DNA of 64,000 nt from Pseudomonas sp. 8AS (GTDB lineage: Bacteria > Pseudomonadota > Gammaproteobacteria > Pseudomonadales > Pseudomonadaceae). The notes below the pieces were generated by a model that saw only the letters and a list, made by a program, of their open reading frames with translations, was not told the DNA's origin and searched no databases. Location of the stretch: NCBI RefSeq assembly GCF_902506505.1, contig NZ_LR733406.1:4028693-4092692 (forward strand), read 5' to 3'. Shown here piece after piece: positions 27,881 to 35,479 of the stretch. The position numbers and the translations under genes are program-made. Each line of letters starts with the position of its first letter. Position 1 is the first letter of the stretch.

Positions 27881-27908
27881 TTGCCCGCCTGGGGGTGGTG
27901 GTTATACT
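27881..27908 (+). promoter_or_regulatory. Candidate sigma-70 promoter
   Basis: TTGCCC at 27881-27886 and TATACT at 27903-27908 are separated by 16 bp, about 35 bases upstream of the GTG start of the next plus-strand gene. The surrounding GGTTATACTGCGCG is repeated exactly upstream of the FAD oxidoreductase gene at 31379. Confidence 0.45.
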
Positions 27909-27942
27909 GCGCGGCAATTCCATTCAAGAAGAGCCGCGCTCT

Positions 27943-29481
27943 GTGAACCGGCCAGCCCAGGTCAAACCCGACAATTTCTTCCTGCTGCTGTTTCACGCCC
28001 TGCGCCAGCGGCGCGTGCCTCTGGCCCTGCGCATCGCCAGCCACAGCCTGCTGCTGGTGGCCCTGGCCCTGGTGATCTACGCCTGGGTGATGGGCATGCA
28101 GTTCAAGCAGGCCATGCAGCAGCAGGCCGACGCCCTCGGCCAGAGCCTGACCGTGCAGACCGCCGCCTCGGCCACCGAGCTGCTGGTGTCCAATGACATC
28201 CTCAGCCTCAACGTGCTGCTCAGCAACCTGGTGAAAAACCCGCTGGTGGCCCATGCGGCCATCTACAGCGTGGACAACCGCATCCTCGCCGAAGCCGGCT
28301 CGCGCCCCAGCCAGGGCCTGCTGGGCGACACCGAAGGCCTCTACTCGACGCCGATCACCTTCCAGGAAGTGATCGCCGGGCAGCTGCGCATCAGCCTGGA
28401 CATGCAGCAGTTCCAGCAGCCGATGACCATCAGCCTGCAGAGCATGGGCCTGCTCAGCCTGATCCTGCTGGCCCTGGCGCTGTCGCTGAGCCTGCGTCTG
28501 GGCCGCTACATCTCCACCCCGCTGCTGCAACTGCGCCTGTGGCTGCGTGATCCGGACGACCCGGCGCCCGGCGCCGGCCGCCAGGACGAGATCGGCGACC
28601 TCGCCCGCCAACTGCAGGCCCGCCTGGTGCCGGAAAAACCGCCGGTAGTGGCGCCCTCCGCCGCTGACGACTTCGCCGACGAGCAGGCGTTCTACGTCGA
28701 CGAACCCGCCGAGCCCGAGTTCCGCATGCCCGACCTCCACGAGCCGGACTTCGACGAGCAGGCCGGCGACTACCTCGAACAGGACGAGCCGCAGCAGCAC
28801 CTGGCCGAGGACGACCCCTTCGCCGACCTGCGCCCGGTCGAGGACAGCGCGCCGCTGGAGGCCCCCGCCACCGCCACCTTCGCTCAAGCCCCGGCCAGCG
28901 CGCCGGTGCTCAGCGCCGTACTGGCCATCCAGCTCGGCGCCCAGGAGCAGCTGCGCCACCTGCCGCGCTCGCGCCTGCTGGAATTGCTGCAACGCTACCG
29001 CGACTGCCTGGAACAGGCCGCCGCGCTGTACCAGGGCAAGCTGTACACCCTCAACGACGGCAGCAGCCTGATGCTGTTCAGCAGCGCCCACAGCGGCGAG
29101 GACTACCTGACCCACGCCCTGTGCTGCGGCGAGCTGATGCGCGCCCTCGGCCACGCCCTGCAGATCGAGGTCGCGGACAGCGGCATCACCCTGCAACTGC
29201 AGCTGGGCCTGACCTGCACCGACCAGGAAATCATCCCCAGCCAGGCCGAACTGCTGCTCAGCGAAGCGGCGCAGGACGCCCTGGCCCTGTCCCAGCACAG
29301 CCGCAACCTGCTGCTGGTGCAGCGGGCGATCGGCGATGACCCGCTGCTGCGCCAGCGCGCACGCATCCGCCCGATCGCCAGCCCGGAAGGCGCCAGCTGC
29401 GTCGAGCGCCTGCTCGAGCCCTACCCCTCGCTGCTGGAGCGCCAGCTGACCCGCATGCACGAGCACCGCGGCCAGCCGTGA
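27943..29481 (+). CDS. Two-TM sensor-like protein with degenerate cyclase-like domain
   Basis: A 512-residue protein corresponding in position to PA4961. Membrane helices at about 34-52 and 167-186 bracket a periplasmic domain of about 110 residues; a HAMP-like stretch follows (187-230), then a very acidic linker (about 240-305). The C-terminal part (about 325-490) resembles a class III nucleotidyl cyclase fold (LLQRYRDCLEQAAALYQGKL, then LNDGSSLMLF) but shows no clear metal-binding Asp pair. The periplasmic part is related to the AhpA/YtjB family. The GTG start follows AAGAAGAG; the protein ends in GTGA overlap with the next gene. Confidence 0.7.
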   Translation: MNRPAQVKPDNFFLLLFHALRQRRVPLALRIASHSLLLVALALVIYAWVMGMQFKQAMQQQADALGQSLTVQTAASATELLVSNDILSLNVLLSNLVKNPLVAHAAIYSVDNRILAEAGSRPSQGLLGDTEGLYSTPITFQEVIAGQLRISLDMQQFQQPMTISLQSMGLLSLILLALALSLSLRLGRYISTPLLQLRLWLRDPDDPAPGAGRQDEIGDLARQLQARLVPEKPPVVAPSAADDFADEQAFYVDEPAEPEFRMPDLHEPDFDEQAGDYLEQDEPQQHLAEDDPFADLRPVEDSAPLEAPATATFAQAPASAPVLSAVLAIQLGAQEQLRHLPRSRLLELLQRYRDCLEQAAALYQGKLYTLNDGSSLMLFSSAHSGEDYLTHALCCGELMRALGHALQIEVADSGITLQLQLGLTCTDQEIIPSQAELLLSEAAQDALALSQHSRNLLLVQRAIGDDPLLRQRARIRPIASPEGASCVERLLEPYPSLLERQLTRMHEHRGQP

Positions 29482-30032
29482 CCACCCTGATCAGCCACCC
29501 GCTGCCGCTGCTGGCCGTCGGGCTGGCCCTCGGGGCCCGGGTGATCCCGCCGCGCCTGCTGCTGGCCGGCCTGTTCTGCACCCTGCTGCCCGATGCCGAC
29601 GTGCTGGCGTTCAAGCTGGGCATCGCCTATAGCGACGCGTTCGGCCACCGCGGTTTCAGTCATTCCCTGCTGTTTGCCGGCCTCAGCGGCCTGCTGGGCG
29701 CACTGGGCTGCCGCCTGCTCGGTTGCGGCCCGCTCCAGGCCGGCGCCTGGATCGCCCTGGCCAGCGCCTCGCACAGCCTGCTGGATGCGGCCACCGACGG
29801 CGGCCTGGGCGTCGCCTGGCTGTGGCCATGGAGCGAGCAGCGCTTCTTCCTGCCCTGGCGGCCGATCGAGGTGTCGCCGTTCGTGCACGGATTCTTCAGC
29901 GCCCGCGGCCTGGCGGTGCTGGCCAGCGAAGCGCGCTGGGTCTGGCTGCCCTGCCTGGCCCTGGCGCTGGGCGGCATCGCCCTGCGCATGTGGCTGGCCT
30001 CAGGCCGGCGCGTGCGGCAAGAGGCGCTCTAG
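29478..30032 (+). CDS. YdjM-type metal-dependent hydrolase, membrane protein
   Basis: A 184-residue inner membrane protein of the YdjM (DUF457) family. The visible signature is the set LLPDADVLAF, FGHRGFSHSLLF and ASHSLLDAATDGG, whose His and Asp residues could bind metal. About four hydrophobic segments are present. The start is GTG in a GTGA overlap with the preceding gene, so the two are probably cotranslated. Its last 33 bases overlap the 3' end of the convergent waaA. E. coli YdjM is LexA-controlled, but no SOS box is visible here. Biochemical function is not established. Confidence 0.85.
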   Translation: MTTLISHPLPLLAVGLALGARVIPPRLLLAGLFCTLLPDADVLAFKLGIAYSDAFGHRGFSHSLLFAGLSGLLGALGCRLLGCGPLQAGAWIALASASHSLLDAATDGGLGVAWLWPWSEQRFFLPWRPIEVSPFVHGFFSARGLAVLASEARWVWLPCLALALGGIALRMWLASGRRVRQEAL

Positions 30033-31280
30033 GCCGTCGAGCAGGCGGCCCAGCGCGCCCTGGTTGGCGCGCAATACGCCCAGCCCGCCGGCGGCCATCT
30101 GCGCGGCCCGCTCCGGTTCGGCGAACAGCTGCTGCAGGGCGCCCAGCAACTCCCCGGCATCGCGCACCTGCAGCAGATCGCCGGCGGCCTGCAGCTGGTT
30201 GGCGATCTCGAGGAAATTGAACAGGTGCGGCCCGCTCAGCAGCGGCTTGCCCAGGGCGGCCGGCTCCAGCAGGTTGTGCCCGCCGTTCTCGACCAGGCTG
30301 CCGCCGACAAAGGCCAGGTCGGCCAGGGCATAGAGGAACAGCAGCTCGCCGAGGGTATCGCCGAGCAGCACGCGGGTCTGCGCCGACACCGCCTCCTGGC
30401 GCGAACGCCGCGCCGTGGCAAAGCCTTCGCCCTGGCACAGCTCGAACACCGCGGCGAAGCGCTCCGGATGGCGCGGCACGAGGATCAGCAGCGCCTCGGG
30501 AAAGCGCGCCAGCAGCTGGCGATGGGCCGCCAGGATGATCTCGTCCTCGCCGGCATGGGTGCTGGCGGCGATCCACACCGGCCGCGCCTGCGCGCCCCAT
30601 TCGCCACGCAGCTGGCTGGCGCGCAGCTGCAGCGCGGCATCCACCTGCAGGTCGAACTTGATCGAGCCGGTCACCGCCACGCAGCCCGGGCGCGCGCCGA
30701 GCTGGCGGAAGCGCTCGGCCTCGGCCTCGGTCTGCGCGGCGATCAGGCTCAGCTCGGCGAGCATCGGTGCGGTCAGCCCGGCGAAGCGGGCATAGCCACG
30801 CGCCGAACGCGCGGACAGCCGCGCATTGGCCAGCACCACCGGCACACCCTGCTTGGCGCACTGGTGGATATGGTTCGGCCACAGCTCGGTTTCCATGATC
30901 AGCGCCAGTTGCGGCTGCACCCGGCGGAAAAAGCGCGCGCAGGCCCAGGGCAGGTCATAGGGCAGGTAGCAGTGCTGGATGCGCTCGCCGAACAGCGCCT
31001 GGATCCGCTCCGAGCCGGTCGGCGTCATGCTGGTGACGGTGATCGGCAGGTGCGGGTAGCGCTGCAGCAGTTCGCGGATCAGCGGCGCCGCGGCGATGCT
31101 TTCGCCCAGCGACACGGCATGCACCCAGATACCGCCGCGGCGCAGGGGCGGCAGGCCCAGGGCGAAGCGTTCGCCGATACGCCGGGCATAGGCCGGTGCC
31201 CGCCAGGCACGCCACAGCAGACGCAGACAGATAATCGGCAGGGCCAGGTGCAGCAGCAGGGTATAGAGGGTTCTGTTCAT
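30000..31280 (-). CDS. waaA: 3-deoxy-D-manno-octulosonic acid transferase WaaA
   Basis: WaaA adds Kdo residues from CMP-Kdo to the lipid A precursor at the inner membrane. The 426-residue product begins MNRTLYTLLLHLALPIICLR, an N-terminal membrane anchor, followed by a GT-B fold with HAVSLGESIAA, the METELWPN motif near residue 127, and FVGGSLVENGGHNLLEP in the donor-binding domain. Length agrees with the P. aeruginosa enzyme. A far longer open frame upstream is antisense to the next gene and is not used. The 3' end overlaps the convergent YdjM-type gene by 33 bases. Confidence 0.96.
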   Translation of the reverse strand: MNRTLYTLLLHLALPIICLRLLWRAWRAPAYARRIGERFALGLPPLRRGGIWVHAVSLGESIAAAPLIRELLQRYPHLPITVTSMTPTGSERIQALFGERIQHCYLPYDLPWACARFFRRVQPQLALIMETELWPNHIHQCAKQGVPVVLANARLSARSARGYARFAGLTAPMLAELSLIAAQTEAEAERFRQLGARPGCVAVTGSIKFDLQVDAALQLRASQLRGEWGAQARPVWIAASTHAGEDEIILAAHRQLLARFPEALLILVPRHPERFAAVFELCQGEGFATARRSRQEAVSAQTRVLLGDTLGELLFLYALADLAFVGGSLVENGGHNLLEPAALGKPLLSGPHLFNFLEIANQLQAAGDLLQVRDAGELLGALQQLFAEPERAAQMAAGGLGVLRANQGALGRLLDGLERLLPHAPA

Positions 31281-31418
31281 GGGCGCGCAGCTTAGCAAAG
31301 GCGCGTGGCGCAATGCGCGCCAACCTGCCAGCCTGCGCTCGGGCCATGGATCGCGGGGCCGCCGGCAGACAGCCGAGGGGTTATACTGCGCGCCTGTTTT
31401 TTCAGCGAGCCGTTGCGC

Positions 31419-32594
31419 ATGTCCCAAGCTCTCAGCACCGATGTCCTGATCGTTGGCGGCGGTATCGCCGGCCTCTGGCTCAATGCCCGCCTGCGCCAGC
31501 TGGGCTACGCCACCCTGCTGGTGGAAAACGCCAGCCTCGGCGGCGGGCAGAGCGTGAAGTCCCAGGGGATCATCCACGGCGGCGCCAAGTACGCCCTGCA
31601 CGGCGCGCTGACCGGCGCCTCGGAGGCCATCGCCGACATGCCGCGGCGCTGGCGCGAGGCCCTGGGCGGCAGCGGCGAGCTGGACCTGACCGGAGTGCGC
31701 CAGCTGTCCGAGGCCCACTACCTGTGGTCGCCGGGCAGCCTGGCCGGCAACCTGACCAGCTTCTTCGCCAGCAAGGCGGTGCGCGGGCGGGTCGACCAGG
31801 TCAAGGGCGAGCAGCTGCCGCCGGCACTGCAGCATGCGAAATTCAAGGGCAAGGTCTATCGCCTGGCCGAACTGGTGCTCGACGTGCCCAGCCTGATCGC
31901 GCGCCTGGCCGCACTCGCCGGCGACAGCCTGCTGGCCGGCCACGAGATCGCCCCGCTGCACGAAAACAACGAGCTGGCCGGGCTGCTCGTCGATGGCCGC
32001 GAGATCCGCGCCCGGCGCGTGGTGCTCAGCGCAGGCCAGGGCAACGCCGAGCTGCTCGCCGCCCTCGGCCTGGAGCAGCCGAAACAGCAGCTGCGTCCGC
32101 TGCACATGGTGCTGGTCAAGGGGCCGAGCCTGAAGCCGCTGTACGCCCACTGCCTGGGCGGCGGGCCGAAGCCGCGGGTCACCGTGACCAGCCATCCGGC
32201 GGCCGATGGCCAGTGGGTCTGGTACCTCGGCGGCGATATCGCCGAGGCCGACGGCGTGGCCCGCGACGCAGCCGCGCAGATCCGCGCCGCACAGAAGGAA
32301 CTGGGCGACCTGCTGCCGTGGATCGACCTGGCCGACGCGCACTGGGCCACCCTGCGCGTCGACCGTGCCGAGCCGGCGCAATCCGGCCTGGCGCGCCCGG
32401 ACAACGCCTTCCTCGCCGACCAGGGCCGGCTGCTGGTCGGCTGGCCGACCAAGCTGGCCCTGGCCCCGGACTTCAGCGACCGGGTACTGGCCGCCCTCGA
32501 CCGCGACGGCATCCGCCCCAGCACGCAAGCACCGCTGCCCGAGCTGCCGCGCCCCGCCGTGGCCCGCCCGGTGTGGGAGGAACTGCTGCCATGA
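31419..32594 (+). CDS. FAD-dependent oxidoreductase
   Basis: A 391-residue flavoprotein of the DAO-like family. It starts with the dinucleotide-binding motif DVLIVGGGIAGLWLNARL (about residues 8-25), followed by SLGGGQSVKSQGIIHGGAKY, a segment typical of the glycine oxidase/DAO group. It ends in ATGA overlap with an aldo/keto reductase, so the two form a unit, matching PA4991-PA4992 of P. aeruginosa. The substrate is unknown. The upstream sequence contains TATACT as a possible -10 about 30 bases before the ATG. Confidence 0.85.
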   Translation: MSQALSTDVLIVGGGIAGLWLNARLRQLGYATLLVENASLGGGQSVKSQGIIHGGAKYALHGALTGASEAIADMPRRWREALGGSGELDLTGVRQLSEAHYLWSPGSLAGNLTSFFASKAVRGRVDQVKGEQLPPALQHAKFKGKVYRLAELVLDVPSLIARLAALAGDSLLAGHEIAPLHENNELAGLLVDGREIRARRVVLSAGQGNAELLAALGLEQPKQQLRPLHMVLVKGPSLKPLYAHCLGGGPKPRVTVTSHPAADGQWVWYLGGDIAEADGVARDAAAQIRAAQKELGDLLPWIDLADAHWATLRVDRAEPAQSGLARPDNAFLADQGRLLVGWPTKLALAPDFSDRVLAALDRDGIRPSTQAPLPELPRPAVARPVWEELLP

Positions 32595-33409
32595 GCCTGC
32601 ACGACCTGCATCGCCCGCTGGGCGCGACCGGCCTGCGGGTTTCGCCGCTGGGCCTGGGCACGGTCAAGCTCGGCCGCGACCAGGGCGTGAAGTACCCCAA
32701 TGGTTTCACCATTCCCGACGACGCCGCGGCGCGCAACCTGCTGGCCCAGGCCCGCGCGCTGGGCATCAACCTGATCGACACCGCGCCGGCCTACGGCGTC
32801 AGCGAACAGCGCCTCGGCCCGCTGCTGCGCGGCCAGCGCCAGGACTGGGTGATCGTCAGCAAGGTCGGCGAGGAGTTCGAGGCCGGCCAGTCGCACTACG
32901 ACTTCACCCCGGCCCATGCCCGCCTGTCCCTGGAGCGCAGCCTCAAGCGCCTGGAAACCGACTGCATCGACCTGCTGCTGGTGCACTCGGACGGCCGCGA
33001 CCTGGCCATCCTGCAGGACAGCGGCCTGTACGAGGCGCTGGCCGGCTTCAAGCGCGAGGGCAAGATCCGCGCCTTCGGCCTGTCCGGCAAGACCGTCGCG
33101 GGCGGCCTGCTGGCGCTGGAACGGGGCGACTGCGCGATGGTCACCTACAACCTTGCCGAGCAGGGCGAAAAACCGGTGCTCGACTATGCCGCCGCCCATG
33201 GCAAGGGCATCCTGGTCAAGAAGGCGCTGGCCAGCGGCCACGCCTGCCTGGCCGCCGGCCAGGACCCGGTGCGCGCCAGCTTCGAGCTGCTGTTCGCCCA
33301 CCCGGCGGTGAGCAGCGCCATCGTCGGCACCATCAACCCGCAGCACCTGGCGGCAAACGTGGCCACCGCCGCCGCAGTGATCCGCGACTACACTGCACAG
33401 CTCCGATAA
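32591..33409 (+). CDS. Aldo/keto reductase
   Basis: A 272-residue TIM-barrel oxidoreductase of the AKR superfamily. Visible family features are GLRVSPLGLGTVKLGR at the N-terminus, the catalytic Asp/Tyr region INLIDTAPAYGVSEQRLG, the Lys segment VIVSKVGEEF, the His segment IDLLLVHSDG, and a C-terminal SSAIVGTINPQHL that binds NADPH phosphate. It overlaps the preceding FAD oxidoreductase by four bases. The physiological substrate is unknown; joint action with the flavoprotein is inferred from the overlap. Confidence 0.88.
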   Translation: MSLHDLHRPLGATGLRVSPLGLGTVKLGRDQGVKYPNGFTIPDDAAARNLLAQARALGINLIDTAPAYGVSEQRLGPLLRGQRQDWVIVSKVGEEFEAGQSHYDFTPAHARLSLERSLKRLETDCIDLLLVHSDGRDLAILQDSGLYEALAGFKREGKIRAFGLSGKTVAGGLLALERGDCAMVTYNLAEQGEKPVLDYAAAHGKGILVKKALASGHACLAAGQDPVRASFELLFAHPAVSSAIVGTINPQHLAANVATAAAVIRDYTAQLR

Positions 33410-33430
33410 ATCGCTGCGCTCACAACCTCT

Positions 33431-33493
33431 GTAGGGTGCGCCGCGCGCACCACGAGCCCTGCACAGACAGGCGGCGCGCACAGCGCACCCTAC
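33431..33493. repeat. Intergenic inverted repeat with GTAGGGTGCGC ends
   Basis: Perfect 11-bp terminal inverted repeats GTAGGGTGCGC (33431-33441) and GCGCACCCTAC (33483-33493) flank about 41 bases, and both are extended inward by alternating GC/CG tracts. It fits the pattern of dispersed REP-like intergenic elements in pseudomonads. No second copy lies in this window. Confidence 0.6.
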
Positions 33494-33547
33494 GCAAGGC
33501 CATCCAGCCCGGACGTCCATCGCAAGCACAGCCCCGCAGGAGCCGAT

Positions 33548-34426
33548 ATGTCGAGACTACTGGCCCGCAAAGACCCTGGCGCCTTCAAGACCCTGCCGCT
33601 GCAGGTCAGCGCCGGCGCGGACGGCCTGCACTATCGCAGCCAGGGCCTGCCGCTGAACTTCGCGCAGATGCAGGAGCGGCGCAGGCCGATCGAAGTGGTC
33701 GACTGTCGGCAGTTCGCCGTGGAACTGGCCAACCTCGGCGTCTCGGTGCGCCTGACTCTCAACTGGCAGGGCCGTGACTACTGGCTGCTGGTGCGCCAGC
33801 GCCGCCCGGATCGCGGCGACGTGGTGCTCAAGCTGATTTCCGGCTACGTGCCGGCCCACGAGCTGAACCTGCCGCTGCTCACCGCCATCCAGGAGGTGGC
33901 CGAGGAGTGCCTGATCGAGACCGCCGATGGCTGGCTGGGCGGGCGCTTCGGCGATACTTGGCTGCCGACGCCCTACCAGCCCAGCCTGCGCTACCGCGAA
34001 CGCAGCCACTTCCGCCTCGCCCCGCTGAGCGGCGCGGCACGCCCGGTGCAATGCGCCAACCTGACGCTGCTGGAACGGCCGCAGGCCTACGTGCACCTGC
34101 CCACGGCCTCGCTGCAGCTGGTCTACGACCTGCGCCTGGAGTTGCCCCGGGACTGCCGCCAGCCCAGCCTGTTCCACGTCGACGAATGCCTGGAGGACGG
34201 TGCGCTGGTCGCCCGCCTGGAGCGTCGCCGCCCCGACCTCTACCTGCTGCCCCTGCAGCAGGGCCGGCCGAGCGGCGAGCTGTTCACCCTCCGCCGCGGC
34301 GAACTGCAGCCGGCCAACTGCCGCGGGCTGTGGCTATCGGAGAGTTTTGCCGAACAGGACGGCTGGCTGGTGCGTGACGAGCGCATCGCCTGGAAGGACT
34401 GGCTTCAGTGCCTGCTCGCAGCCTGA
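33548..34426 (+). CDS. Conserved Pseudomonas protein with Nudix-like segment
   Basis: A 292-residue soluble protein starting MSRLLARKDPGAFKTLPL with AGGAG before its ATG. I recall homologues labelled 'metal ABC transporter ATPase', but no Walker A, Walker B or ABC signature is present. Residues near 98-123 (GYVPAHELN, then AIQEVAEECLIE) look like a divergent Nudix box, with Gln instead of Arg in the REVxEE core and two extra residues in the spacing. A Nudix-like fold is therefore possible but unproven. It is a single gene between an inverted repeat and the gap before the LPS genes. Confidence 0.65.
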   Translation: MSRLLARKDPGAFKTLPLQVSAGADGLHYRSQGLPLNFAQMQERRRPIEVVDCRQFAVELANLGVSVRLTLNWQGRDYWLLVRQRRPDRGDVVLKLISGYVPAHELNLPLLTAIQEVAEECLIETADGWLGGRFGDTWLPTPYQPSLRYRERSHFRLAPLSGAARPVQCANLTLLERPQAYVHLPTASLQLVYDLRLELPRDCRQPSLFHVDECLEDGALVARLERRRPDLYLLPLQQGRPSGELFTLRRGELQPANCRGLWLSESFAEQDGWLVRDERIAWKDWLQCLLAA

Positions 34427-34826
34427 GCAGACGCATAAAAAGGCCATGCCTATGCTGGTGTCGATTGCCCTATATGGCAGCGCCAACCGAGATAGCTCTC
34501 TAGATACTGGATATCCACACGATGAACACGCGCCATACAGGTTTTCATGTACCAGCCCTAAGCGTTGGGTTTCTGCACACGACAGGCCTCGCCTAGCACG
34601 TGCATGCCCAGACCAGGATTCAGCTGACGATGCGCCAAAAGCAGCGCCGAGCATAGTTCTGCCCCTAGCCACAGTTGGGCCGCCCCCGCCTTGTGCGTTT
34701 GCTCGCCCACTGAATCGACCCTTTGCGCGACATCCTTTGCCGAACAATCGCCACAAGAGGCCGCCAACAGCAGCTGGCTGCACAACTCACACCGACGATT
34801 GCCGCCAGGCCAGCGCAGAGCAAGTG
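34427..34826. other. 400-base gap with no convincing gene
   Basis: Base composition here is visibly lower in GC than the neighbours. A minus-strand frame of 96 codons (34558-34848) includes CELC and CGDC pairs that could suggest a zinc ribbon, but it lacks other support and overlaps the end of the acyltransferase gene. The rest shows stop codons in all frames. It may be a decayed gene or inserted remnant at the edge of the LPS cluster. Confidence 0.4.
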
Positions 34827-35474
34827 CTAGATGAGCGAGCGATCCCAACGGATGCCACGCTTGACGATCTTGGCCGGCACGCCAGCAACAACACAGTGCC
34901 CCTCGTCGAAGGCGCGGGAGACCAAGGAGCAGGCACCAACCACTGTCTCCGGCTGCAACACGGTGCCCTTGAGAATCTGCACATCACGGCCAACCCACAC
35001 GCGATCGGCAATGCGCACATCGCGCGCGAGATTGACCCGCTGGCTGCTGGCCACATCGATGATCGAGTGCTTGTCGCCGGTACGAATCAGGATATCGGTG
35101 GACAGCATGCAGTCATTGCCGATATCGATACTGGCCGCCTCATCGACCAGCAGATAGGCGCCCTCCACCGTGGTATCGGCACCAATGCGGATGTGCTGCC
35201 CACAGGTACGGCGCAAATAAATCTTCCCCGAGCTGAAACGCGCCCGAGCACCGATCTCGATCAGGTTGTCCTCACCGTCTAGGCGAATTTCGCAGTGACT
35301 GATGACCACGCCCTCGCCGAACACCAGGCGATTATTGCGACCACCCAGTTTGATGGTCACCTTTTTCATTTGCCGCTCGCTGCTTGCAGGCAGCAGCACG
35401 AAATTGCCCGGCTTGATGGAGCGCCGGTTCTTGTAGGCGAGGTTGTGCAACCACCGCTGAATACGCTCTAGCAT
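34827..35474 (-). CDS. Hexapeptide-repeat acyltransferase
   Basis: A 215-residue left-handed beta-helix protein. Repeated hexapeptide-type units are visible from about residue 55 (LVFGEGVVISHCEIRL) through IGADTTVEGAYLLV and IADRVWVGRDVQILKG to GACSLVSRAF, ending with VVAGVPAKIVKRGIRWD, the usual C-terminal signature of CatB/NodL-like acetyltransferases. The gene follows hldE by about five bases; its best start ATG lies nine bases after AAGGA, although TTG and GTG starts exist slightly upstream. A role in acetylating an LPS sugar is inferred from context. Confidence 0.8.
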   Translation of the reverse strand: MLERIQRWLHNLAYKNRRSIKPGNFVLLPASSERQMKKVTIKLGGRNNRLVFGEGVVISHCEIRLDGEDNLIEIGARARFSSGKIYLRRTCGQHIRIGADTTVEGAYLLVDEAASIDIGNDCMLSTDILIRTGDKHSIIDVASSQRVNLARDVRIADRVWVGRDVQILKGTVLQPETVVGACSLVSRAFDEGHCVVAGVPAKIVKRGIRWDRSLI

Positions 35475-35479
35475 CACGC

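Noticed and set aside
31281..32528. Upstream extension of waaA on the minus strand
   Set aside because: The extension is antisense to the FAD oxidoreductase gene; WaaA's own N-terminal anchor starts at 31280 and gives the normal family length.
34558..34848. 96-codon minus-strand frame with CELC and CGDC
   Set aside because: Not accepted as a gene because it has no ribosome site I can support, no recognised family and overlaps the acyltransferase end; kept only as part of the gap description.
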